Source: Eremomyces bilateralis CBS 781.70 (taxonomy: Eukaryota > Ascomycota > Dothideomycetes > Eremomycetales > Eremomycetaceae). Taken from it: a stretch of DNA of 64,000 bases. The position numbers and the translations under genes are program-made. Positions within the stretch are counted from its first letter, which is position 1. Each line of letters opens with the position of its first letter. This document shows positions 22,021 through 32,579 of the stretch, in pieces. The stretch lies in the NCBI RefSeq assembly GCF_010015585.1, contig NW_022985092.1, positions 76,664-140,663 of the forward strand, read 5' to 3'. The notes under the pieces are model-generated. The model saw nothing but the letters and a program-made list of their open reading frames with translations, was not told the origin of the DNA and did no database searches.

Positions 22021-22853
22021 TCCGAGCTTCATGGGGGTTGGAAGAGAAATTGCGAAGGTGGTCACCTAAATAGTCTGTCGTTTATAATGGCGAGGAACCC
22101 ATTTCATTCTTCAACACATACAGGTTCAGATCATTCGTTAGCTCGTTAATTCAGTCGGTTCTTCCTCTCCATTAAGGGTTATGCGATTATGTCCCTGTGA
22201 CCATTAGGCCCTTGGCACCAATGCGAGCTCTCAGAGTCTCAAACGGGAGTCAGATCAGAGTAGCTGAGTAGGGAGAGGTTTTTGATGAATCTACCCAACC
22301 AAGCTAAATCCCTAAAAGGGGCCCCTCTAAGAATCTAGACGATGTGACAGTCTTGGGCTTCGACCAGTCTGTGTGTTGTGGCCTTGCGGCCTAAGGCAGA
22401 ATCAGGGATAGGTAGACGGTTTGCTCACAGATGTAAATAATAGCAGATCGCAGTGAGAGAAATCTTTTCCTTTTCTCTTTAGCAATTCAACAGCGTTACC
22501 AGCTACTAAATCCTTAGTGGTTTGGGCGCCATGACAGAAGAGGGGGGTAATTAGATATATCAAGGTTCGACAGTTTTCCCCATATCGTGCACGGTTACGA
22601 ATACATTACTAATATATTACCGCTCCTAGCGTCCTAGTAGCTGCCTCCGTAATTTAAGTAACTAGCTATTATTCCTCTAACTTAGGTACTTGATTCCAAC
22701 ATCCAAAATCATTTGTTTATGACCATGGCCAAACCCTCAACCCCGTGCCTGTGAACGCTTCCTTTCTTCTCTCTCCCTTGGGAGCCACATCCCCAACCCA
22801 ATCAATCAATTGTCTCGTCTTGAGACGCGCCGCTCATTACTTCTCCTTCCATC
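22021..22853. other. Intergenic, AT-rich, upstream of mcd4
   Basis: No coding sequence seen. It contains an LTR-like fragment (22374-22492) and an AT-rich block at about 22540-22690. The last 100 bases are pyrimidine-rich, typical of a housekeeping promoter. Confidence 0.5.
22374..22492 (+). mobile_element. Possible solo-LTR fossil (retrotransposon family unclear)
   Basis: A 119-bp block begins TGTTGTGGCC and ends AATTCAACA, so its ends carry the inverted TGTTG/CAACA typical of LTRs. No flanking target duplication is evident and no internal element is present. It looks old and broken. The call rests on the termini alone. Confidence 0.25.
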
Positions 22854-25800
22854 ATGGCTCCTCTCGGCCGGAAAGGCTTCCTGGCCATCGCCGTCATCTT
22901 TCACGTGGTGTACATCTACAGCATCTTCGACATTTATTTCGTCAGTCCGATCGTGAGCGGAATGAAGGCGCATAAGGTGGAAGAGGTGGAGGCGCCGGCA
23001 AAGCGGTTGGTGTTGATCGTGGGTATGTCCCCAGCTTCTATTCTCCGAGCCACCTACATCGTCTCCTTCACAGCTACACTAATCAACTAAATGCTGCGGG
23101 ATCGATACTAACAATACAATCAAGGCGACGGTCTCCGCGCCGATAAAGCCTTCCAATCCTTCCCTGACCCCTCTCCCTCCCCCCACGACCCCTCCCCCGA
23201 CACCCCCCGCCCCCTCATGCCCTTCCTCCGTTCCCGCGTCCTCCACCACGGCACCTTCGGCGTCTCCCACACCCGCGTCCCCACCGAATCCCGCCCTGGC
23301 CATGTCGCCCTGATCGCCGGCCTCTATGAAGACGTCTCCGCCGTCACCACCGGATGGAAGCTCAATCCCGTCAACTTCGACAGCGTCTTCAACCGCTCCC
23401 GCCATACCTGGAGCTGGGGCTCCCCGGACATCCTGCCCATGTTCAAGGAGGGCGCCGTCCCCGGCCGCGTGGATGCGGATATGTACACGGCCGAAGCGGA
23501 GGACTTCACGGCGGATGCGACGGCACTGGACACGTGGGTGTTCGAGCGAGTCGACGCGCTCTTCTCCGCCGCAAAGACCAACGCAACGCTCAACGCCGCG
23601 CTGCGCGAAGACCGCCTCGTGTTCTTCCTGCACCTCCTCGGCCTTGACACCACCGGCCACGGATTCCGACCCTACTCGAAGGAATACCTCCATAATATCA
23701 AGGTCGTCGATGCGGGCCTCAAGCGCGTCACCGCGCTCATCGATAACTTCTACAACGATGGGAAAACCGCCTACATCTTCACCGCGGACCATGGGATGTC
23801 CGATTGGGGCTCACACGGTGACGGCCATCCGGATAACACGCGCACCCCGCTCGTCGCCTGGGGATCCGGTGTTGCGCCACCCGTGCTCTCCGCCCCTGGC
23901 TCCCTGGCTCTCGGGCACGAGGATGGGTTTAGCGCGGACTGGGGCTTCGACCAGGTTGCACGACACGACGTCGCGCAGGCGGACGTGGCGGCGCTGATGA
24001 CGTATCTCGCCGGATTAGAGTTCCCGGTCAACTCCGTCGGGGAGCTACCACTAGCGTACGTCTCTGCAGACGCGCACAAAAAGGCGTCGGCGCTTCTAGT
24101 GAACGCGCGGGCGATCTTGGAGATGTACAGAGTCAAGGAGGCACAAAAGCGAGGGACGCAGATCCGGTTCGTGCCGTTTGGCGAGTTCGATGAGCTGGGG
24201 GGCGGGGTGGCGGCTGAAGCGCAGATCCGCGGGATCCAGGGGCTGATCCAGGAGGGGCGATGTGAGGAGGCGATCGCGCAGATGACGGAGTTGATGCGGA
24301 CGACGTTGCAGGGGCTGCGGTACCTGCAGACGTACGACTGGCTGTTCTTGCGCACGTTAGTGACGGCGGGCTTCCTCGGGTGGATCGCGTTCGCAGCGAC
24401 GACGGTGGTCGATCTGCATGTGCTGCACGGCGGCACGGCGGCGCAGCGAAGTGTGGGCAGTGTGATGTTCTTCTCGTCGGCGCTCGTGGCGATCGCCGCG
24501 TTGCTGGCCGTCCAGCGGTCGTCGTGGACGTATTACGCCTACGCGGTTTTTCCGGTGGCGTTCTGGGAGGAGGTGTACGCGCGACGGGCGTCGTTGAGGG
24601 ATAGTCGCGAAGTCCTATTGGGGCATTTGCACGGCGTCAAGGATTATCTGCGGTTCTTGCTGCGGGCGGGGGCGTTTGTGGGCATTTTGGAGGCATTGGT
24701 GAGTTTAAAATCGTTACATGGAGATAGGGCATGTTGCTGATACACCATCACAGGTTCAGAGCTACTTCTATCGAGAGATTTATACGATCTGCTATATCCT
24801 GGCAGCAGCATGGCCGGCGTTTTATGGGGCCATTTTTCTGCGGCAGAATCGGTCGCTATGCGCCACTTGGGCTGCTTCCTGCATTCTGATGAGTGGGTTT
24901 ACGATCCTACCGGCGATCAAGACGGAGGATTTGACATTAATGTGAGTTAACCATTATCTCCCTCGATGGCATGGACTAAGCAAGAGCAGATTAATTGGCG
25001 GCACCTTGATGTTCGCCGTGGGAATTATCTATCTCTTGTTCGAAAAGAGCATCATCCAGAACGGCCCAAAGGAGTCGATCCCTTCTGACGGACTGTCGAG
25101 GATTATAATCGGTGTTCAGGTTGGATTGGTACTTCTCGCTATGGTCGTCACTCGATCCAGTGTCATGTCTCTTCAGGCAAAACAAGGGCTCCCGCTTGGA
25201 ACGCAGGTCGTGGGATGGATCGTCCTTGGTATGTGTACCGATCGAGCCGGTACTTGATCGTTCCGACTGACCGCAATTAGTTTCGTCATTGATCGTTCCG
25301 TTTTTCCATGGTCTTCGACCCAACCGCCACTATTTCCACCGCCTCGTGGCCATCTTCCTCGCCTTCTCGCCGATCTTTATCATCCTCACCATCTCATACG
25401 AGGGCCTCTTCTACGTCGTCTTCTTCACTACTCTGGTCACCTGGGTGCGGTTGGAGCACCAGATCTTCGGCTTCACGTCGACATCATCGCCTCCGACACT
25501 AACCGATGAGAACCCCACCCAACCTGGTCGCACCGCAACCAAACCACGCCCTTCCTCCCCCACCACCCCCGACTTCCGCTCCCTCACCCTCTCCGACGCC
25601 CGCATCGCCCTCTTCTTTTTCTACCTCCTCCAATCCGCCTTCTTCAGTACCGGTAACATGGCCTCCGTCTCCTCCTTCTCCCTCGACGCGGTCTCCCGCC
25701 TCATCCCCGTTTTCGACCCTTTCTCCCAAGGCGCACTCCTCATATTCAAGATTATGATCCCCTTCGCCGTCATCTCCGCCAACCTCGGGATCCTCAACCG

Positions 25801-26158
25801 GAAGCTTGGGGTGGCGCCCAGCGCGCTGTTCATGGTGGTGATGGCGGTGAGCGACGTGATGACGTTGAATTTCTTCTACATGGTGCGCGACGAGGGGAGC
25901 TGGTTGGATATCGGGACGACGATCAGCCATTTCGTGATAGCGAGCGCGCTGTGCGTCTTCGTGGCGGGGTTGGAGGGGGTGAGTGAGGTTTTTATGAGCG
26001 GGATTGAGTTCGGGGAAGAGGGGGTGGTGGAGGGGAATGGGAGTTTACAGAGCAAGACGACCAAGGGGAAGGAGAATGGTACGATAAGACATTCTACACC
26101 GGCCAACGGTGGTCTGGAGAAGCTCCGTAAGGCGGGAGAGGTAGATAGCAAGTCATAG
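22854..26158 (+). CDS. mcd4: GPI ethanolamine phosphate transferase 1 (Mcd4)
   Basis: Five exons, 22854-23022, 23125-24698, 24754-24941, 24990-25228 and 25281-26158, joined in frame to 1015 residues, close to the family norm. Mcd4 (PIG-N) is an ER membrane enzyme that adds ethanolamine phosphate to the first mannose of the GPI anchor precursor. The N-terminal membrane helix is followed by FDIYFVSPIV, hallmark of the family. The luminal alkaline-phosphatase-like domain shows VGDGLRAD (from residue 56), the nucleophile threonine in RVPTESRPGH, the TTGWKLNPVNFDSVFNRS block, HLLGLDTTGHGFRP and FTADHGMSDWGSHGDGHP, which supply the zinc ligands. From about residue 510 on it is a series of membrane helices. 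The short, Pro/Ser-rich insert near residue 70 is unremarkable. Confidence 0.95.
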
Positions 26159-26999
26159 CTGCTGCAGATAGGTATCTACCGGTACCTATCTATCTGCATG
26201 AATGAAAGTCCGTCTTCAACGCTACCTACCCGCCTACCCGCCTATCCACCTACTCGCCTACCTACCCTCCTACCTTCCTACTTCCCTTCTATCTCGGTTA
26301 ATACCGAATTTCCCATCATTCATCCTGAGCACGGCATATCCGTAATGCAGGAGTATTGTCGCAGATGGTTGCACAGAGGGTTGTACAGGCGTCACACAGA
26401 TGCCGTTGGGAGCCTCTCCTTTATAGTGAAGTCGAGATATGTTATCGCTGATTGGTCAAATTACCCCTGTCCCTACCTCTCGGCCACTCCCTGATCACGT
26501 GCCCTCCGCCCGCCACGATGAGATTCAATTCCTCCTACATTGCACCTCCAACCTCTCCCTCACTTCCATTTCGTTTCCATTTCACCTTCGATCTTGTCAC
26601 TTTATTTAAACCATTCATCTTCTTTCGCTTCTTTGTGTTTTCGTCTCTTATCAATCGCTTTCAATTGCACTTTGGAAAAAGTTCCCCCCTGACCCGCTAC
26701 CCGATCCACTCCCCAGCCACTTCGGACCGGGTCGATCCCCACCCCCAACCTCTCCCACGAACCCGCAATCACCGGTCTCATATCCGAACCAAGAAAAGCC
26801 AATTACCTACATCAATCTCGCTCGACGTGATCCTCATCCGTGATCCTTTCAAATCCACGCCATATCCGCGCCAAATCCTATCGCCAGCCCTCTCCAAATT
26901 TCCCATCCCCAGCCACTCCTTCTCACCTCACCCCATCCTCTCCCATCCAATTTAACCTTCCCCTACCAACCGCCCTCCCTTCGCTCCTCTCTCTTCACC
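26159..26999. other. Intergenic, promoter of the 27000 gene
   Basis: Holds an imperfect CTAC-type tetranucleotide repeat (26220-26283), a CACGTG at 26496-26501, and then about 450 bases of strongly pyrimidine-biased sequence that runs up to the next ATG. Confidence 0.6.
26220..26283. repeat. Imperfect CTAC/CTACCCGC simple repeat
   Basis: Runs of CTACC and CTACCCGC units with substitutions over about 64 bases, directly downstream of mcd4. Confidence 0.8.
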
Positions 27000-28238
27000 A
27001 TGTTCTTCAAGCGTCTTTCCCGCGGCAGCCGCAGCAACTCCTACGTCGACGAAGGCTACGATCCATCCTCGCCTACCAAGGAACCCCGTTACGACCGCGA
27101 ACGCTACGATCCCAACGCCGCCACCGCCCAGCACAATCTCCCCCCCGGAACCGCACCCGCTGCTGCGAGGCGTCTATCGGGTACCGTCACCAAATCGGCC
27201 AAGAACACCCTCGAGAAAGACCTTGACATCGACAGCGCCGACGAGATGTATTCCCGCTCCCGTGGTCCGCAAGATGCATATGCGCCCCCCCTTCAAGGCT
27301 CCATGGGGAGTCCGATAAGCCCTGTGACGAATGGGCATCCGAACGGGTTCCCCATGAAGGCAGGATATGGACCCGATCATGCGACCGGACTGGCGGCAGG
27401 GAAGACAGAACCAATGCCGGATTTGTTGACGCGAGCGTTCAACGAGGCGATTAGGCCGTATACGGATCAGATCGACCAGTTGGAGGCGCAGGTCGCGGAG
27501 CTGCAAGCTTGGGTGGAGTCGTTGGAGAGGGAAAGGAGTGAGGTGCATAGCTGGATTGACAAGCGGGGGTTACGGCCTGGTAAGTTCCCTCGTCCAAGCA
27601 CCAACGAGTGAAATCGTTCCTCGTCAACCGGAAGAGACTAACAGCAATACGTAGACGTCCCTTCAAGCATCGCCAAGCAAATGGACGCCTCCCCGGACGC
27701 CGCCGCCACGCTCAACGCCCAACTCGACCGCAAAATCACCATCGTCAATTTCGACCTCCACCGTCTCCAAGATGACCTCAACGACTCCATCTCCGCCTCC
27801 CACTTCGCCGCCGCCATGTCCAAATTCCTCCCGGACATCTCCCGCCTCGCCCGCCTCCCCGCGGGCCCCCGCTTCGCCTTCGACCTGATCCTCAAGCTCG
27901 GCGGCAACCTCAACTCCCACGGCGGCCTGGAATCCTCCGGAGACACCGGCGACCTGCTGGCACGGAAGGAGTTCTACCACCGGCTCGACGATGAGATGGT
28001 CAGCGTCGTGCGCCGACGGTTCGACGACGAGGGCCATGACTGGGGCGTGCAGCGCGAGATCAAACGCATCGAGAAGACCGCAAGCTACCTGCGGAACTAT
28101 GGCGTTGAGCCGTACTTCCCCGGCACCCTGGAGGTGATGAAGAGGAGTGAGGTCGGCACGAATGGGTTTGCGGGGAATGGAGTCGACGTGAACGGTGGGC
28201 CGGTGGCGGGGGGTACGCCACCGACGAGGTATAGTTAG
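27000..28238 (+). CDS. Conserved-looking coiled-coil protein, function unknown
   Basis: Two exons, 27000-27579 and 27655-28238, give 387 residues; the 75-bp intron has GTAAGT, an ACTAAC branch site and ends TAG. The N-terminal 130 residues are disordered, rich in Ser, Arg, Tyr and Pro (FFKRLSRGSRSNSYVDEGYD). Around residues 155-185 is a predicted coiled coil (IDQLEAQVAELQAWVESLER). The second exon encodes a mostly helical region that includes LDRKITIVNFDLHRLQDDLN, a hydrophobic segment ending in FDLILKLGGNL, and a basic stretch (KRIEKTASYLRNYGVEPYFP). There is no signal peptide or membrane helix. I do not recognise a named family. The long pyrimidine-rich leader suggests steady expression. 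Confidence 0.85.
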
Positions 28239-28857
28239 GGGAACGTGGTGAGAGGCTCGTGGGTGCGCCGGAGTCTTTCATCTTGCTTTCGGGAGGGGTA
28301 GCCGTCATTTTCGCGGATGACTGGCAGCACTTTCTCTCCGGAGTGGATTTCCGGCGGCGCATTGATCGGGCACATCCCCCCCGATGTTCGTTTCGAGTAT
28401 TGTTTAATATGCCCACCTACCCCTTTTCCTTCCTTTCTTGTTCTCAGCATTTTTTCCACCGCGCAAAAAACGGACGATGGGACGAATTTCCTTTGTTGGA
28501 GAAGAATCCAGGGGATTCTTCTGGGTTGGTGATGGGGGGATTGGACCTTCGATGGATCTAGAAGGCAGCGCGGGTTTGGTGTTCACAAGGAGCGAATGAC
28601 GGGCATAAATCCTGTAGCAATTCAACTGCAATCGAACCCTTCCAACCCGACTATTGAATCCTAAACGCGAATGACTCGAGACCGAATTTTCGGGATCCAA
28701 AACAACTCCTCCACTCGAGGCTCGAGACCGAAACCAAAATGGATATCACAACTCATCAGGACGAGACATGAAATAACCAATCCATCCCACTGAAACACCC
28801 CCCCAAACCCACCCAATCACCTTCCTCGTAACACCATCTCCCACAATCCCCCCAAAT
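28239..28857. other. Convergent intergenic region before pcs1 3' end
   Basis: No gene seen; overlapping short frames on both strands lack motifs. Presumably holds the two 3' UTRs. Confidence 0.6.
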
Positions 28858-30840
28858 TCACCCCTCCATCTCCACCCGCGCGCTCATACTCCCCATGACC
28901 CGCCCATAGAACTTCGCCGCGCTCCCTCGCGGGAAGCAGATCTCCTCGGTCAGATAGTCCGGCAGGATCGCCAGCAGCTCCCGGTCGTTTTTCGCGTCCA
29001 GCAGCGGCGTATAGCCGATCTCGTCGTCCTCGTAGGCGTTGCTGCTGGGGAGGTGGGGGGTGGTGGAGCCTTTGGAGGGGGCGTCGGGGGAGGGGACGTG
29101 GAGGTTGAAGCGGAGGGCTGAGAGAGGTTGTTAGATTTGTGTTCTTGGATGTAACGACGGAAGAGAGGAAGGAAAGACGGGGGTAAAATGAACGAATACA
29201 AAAAAGGAGAGAAACTTACTTCCGTTCGGCCCCGTCTGAATGCAATCGAACACATCCTCTCGCTCCCCCCGCTTCACCGCCCGGATCATCAACCCCGTCA
29301 AATCGCTATACAACTCCTCCTTCACCCGCATCTCCCGCACCTCCCGCTCCTTCTCCGCCACCGCCAGCTCCACTGCCGCCTTTCCCCCCGCGCCCCGCTG
29401 CACCACCGGCAGCGCCTTCTTCGTGCTCGCCGGCGGCTTCCCCGTCTCTGCGGGCGCCGACGACGCGCGCGTGCTGGCGAGCTTGGCGGCGAGGGATCGG
29501 TTCTCGGACTGTGCGGATTGTAGGGCAGCGGAGAGGGATTTGGCGTCGGACTGCGCGGAGTGCAGGGCGGAAGAAAGGGATTTGGAGTCGGTGTGGAGGC
29601 CGGCGTTTTCGGCGGTGAGGGCATCGAGTTTGGTGGCGAGGCGCTGGTTTTCCGAAGTGAGGGAGTGATTTTGGGAGGTGAGGGCGTGGGTTTGGGTGGT
29701 GAGGGATTTGGATTGGGCAGTGGCGGTGGTGAGCTGGGTGGTGAGGGTCGTAATTTGGGTGGTCAGATGGGAGGTGTCGGGGGGTGGGGTGGTGGTGGAG
29801 CGGGCGATGGAGAGTTCGCGCTTGAGGGAGGCGATGAGGTCATCTTGGGCTGGGGGGTGTTAGTATGTTTCTAAAAGATCATGGTTCTAGAGGAGATGTG
29901 GCATACCTTTGGCTCTTTGGTCGGTACCTTGACGCAGACGGTCGAAGTTCGTTTCGGCATCCTGCATCCCGACTACTCGCAGGTTGCGGTACTTGAGCTC
30001 CAGGGACTCCATCTTCTTCGTTAACTCCCCAATCCGACGCCGTAACATCGGATCACTGCTCCGCTCCGTGTCAGAGAAGCTGCCTCCTCTCCAGCCCATC
30101 CCCAGCGGCTGTGGCTGCCGTGACGTTGATCGCGTGCGTGCGCTCGCCGTCGCAGATGGTATCGGCCTCAATGCTGTGCGAACCGGCACCGGCACCGGTA
30201 CCATCGCCTCTTCCTCCTCCTTCACTGGCTCATCCACCTCCATCGCCATCGCTTGCTCTTCTTCCTCCACCGACTCCTCCACGTCTTCCTCCGGCTCCTC
30301 CACAATTACCTCCTGCCTCCCCTTCTTCCTCGGCGCCGGCCTCCCATTTCGCTCATGTGCCGGTATCGTCGCCCGCGCTCTCGACCTACTCGGTGCCCTC
30401 GTCTTCCCCGCTTTCCCTTTTGCCGGCTTCACCGCCTCGACCGGTGGCATAGGTATTTCGACCAGACTGACGTCCTCGACCGCCGCGTCGAACTCATCCA
30501 CCTCTTCCGTATCGCTTCCGCCCACTACTTCACCAGCAGGATTCGGTCGCTCCGCGAGCGCGGCGCGGGATGCCTTGGTGGTGCCGGCCTTGCGCTTCGT
30601 GCCGCCCGTTACGACGAGGGATGCGCCGCTGGTTCGGCGCGCGGCTGGTTTCTTCGCGACGCGGTTTGTGGCGCGGGTGGTGGCCGGTTTGGGTTTCGCT
30701 GTGCCTTTGCGCTTCGAGGGGGCAACGTTCTCGTTCGTGGAGTCGGGCGTCGGCATCATGCCGTGGTCGGATTGGAAGTCGTCATCTGAGAGAGGATCGA
30801 CGAGCTGCGCCAGGGACGTCGCTGCAGCGCGTTTCGGCAT
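28858..30840 (-). CDS. pcs1: Monopolin complex subunit Pcs1/Csm1
   Basis: Three exons on the minus strand, 30840-29907, 29849-29220 and 29117-28858, give 607 residues. The C-terminal globular domain is the Csm1/Pcs1 family domain, ending in YTPLLDAKNDRELLAILPDY, LTEEICFPRGSAAKFYGRVM. Before it lies a long coiled coil (about residues 280-480) with heptad-like Ser/Thr/Leu repeats. The first 270 residues are disordered, alternating basic Ala/Lys/Arg tracts (RVAKKPAARR) and acidic tracts (EEPEEDVEESVEEEEQ), as for a chromatin-associated protein. Pcs1/Csm1 forms a V-shaped dimer that clamps kinetochore microtubule-binding sites and also acts at rDNA. The Csm1 family is conserved in fungi. Intron boundaries restore the LRFNLHV block, supporting the model. 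Confidence 0.85.
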
Positions 30841-32579
30841 GGTGGATGGTTCTGAGAGTGCGATTATTTCAGAACGTTCGTTTTAGGAGATTTTGTCGTA
30901 AGAAGTTACGCGATGGCGATACAATTCGCATCATAGTTGGGATGGCGGGGAGTTGACATTTGACAAGGAGCCGCGAAGTTTGTAAACAAACAAGGATGTG
31001 ACTAGCGTGGCTGTTGGTTGGTGGATTGTATCAGTCACGTGATACTCATATCTCCCCTAATTCCACCAAATTCCCAACCGTATCATACATCACTCTCATC
31101 TTGCAGAGCGAAGATATTATGTATGATGTACGATTCCAATTCGCATCATCTATCAGTTTGAGAAGATGTAGAGGCTATTGTATATTGTACCAAGCTCTAT
31201 CGGCTACTAGATCATCATTCTCGCACTTCAAACCTAATATCAAAGAACTGCCGCAAGCATGGTTCGAACCGGCGACCTTACACATCTAGATATTCGCTTA
31301 CAAAAACACTTGATGTACCTTTTGAAACCAGGTACCTGTCAGTTGTCCATCAAAACAGCGTCTCTGCAGCAAAAGCAAAAACTTGCCCCACCTTCATTGG
31401 GTGGGTGAAGAAAGTCAACCATCTCGCAGGCCCCAGGTGTCTGTTCCATGGGACTGGTATCATTTTTCAGCTGTACTTGATCCGCATCGGTCGTTAAACC
31501 AATATGACCATTTCCGCTGATAGTAAAATTGCCAGATTTACATATATACTACATTTAATTCACCCTTCTCAACACATGTGAAAGGTGCCATGCTAAAGAA
31601 CTATTCAGTGGACAACACACCAGATGCCGGCTGTCTCTTTATACTCTCCTATCTCCATAGATTCGGTCTCTTATCCCAATTACTCTGACGAGTTCAAGGT
31701 ACGCCTGGACCTAGGAGAGTGTTCGAGTAGCCCCCCAGTAACAGAGGCCTATCAGATTGAGTTCTGACAGCTAGAGCAACAAGCATCAGGGTTATTTCAC
31801 TTACCAAGGCGCGGGATAGCCTGAGCTGAAGGTGTTAGAGGATCTGATTATATGCGCAAACCGTGTCGGAGCGAGTTAGAATTCCCTTTCATAGTTTCGA
31901 ATTCGGTTCCAGAGTTGTTCCATCAAGCATGGCGTCCTAGTTGTATATCAACAAATCTTCTTCTCAATATGTTCTTCTACCGTACTTTCAGGCCTGTGGG
32001 CATTCGGTAGTCGCATACGGTAGATCTGCCTCATATCGGAGAGACGAAGGACGGGATTCCACACTTGCCAATATATTCAGGGTGACCGCTATAATTCCAG
32101 TGCCCGTGGATTCTCAAGTAAGCAAACGCTCGCCATTCCAACCCGCGGGCCCCGAACAGCGCATTTTCTTGGCTTAGGAACGGTTTGACTTCACCCGGAG
32201 CATATAGAACGGCGCAGAACTTCGGCAAACACACGCGGAACGAACGCATCGCTAATAGACGGGATTGCATGCACCGCTTGCTACGCACGAAAACGTACTA
32301 AAACCCTCTCAACGACGGACCAATCCAGCCCCGAATGTCAAATTCACACGGAACATTCTTCCAATCACCCGCAAAAGGGCCTTTTCATATTGACTGATAA
32401 ACGAACACGGCCCAATAAACACACCAAGTGTGGAGAACATGTTTTCAAACACGAAAAAAACAGTGGAAGAGGGTATCTGGAACGAAAGGATGTGCCACAA
32501 AGGAAACACGCTGCCGCCAAATGCCGATATCAAGCACACCCGTCGATTTGGGCGGTGCGCGGCGGTACGCTCGTCTACA
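30841..32579. other. Intergenic, 1.7 kb, no gene seen
   Basis: Upstream of pcs1 and downstream of the coiled-coil gene. A CACGTG lies at 31036-31041, about 195 bases before the pcs1 ATG. A tRNA-like B-box (GGTTCGAACC) occurs at 31261-31270 but no cloverleaf can be drawn. Short frames have no motifs. Confidence 0.5.

Noticed and set aside
31200-31330. tRNA gene suggested by GGTTCGAACC at 31261-31270
   Set aside because: Neither strand gives a matching T-stem, D-arm or acceptor stem around this B-box-like palindrome. At most it is a tRNA-derived scrap.
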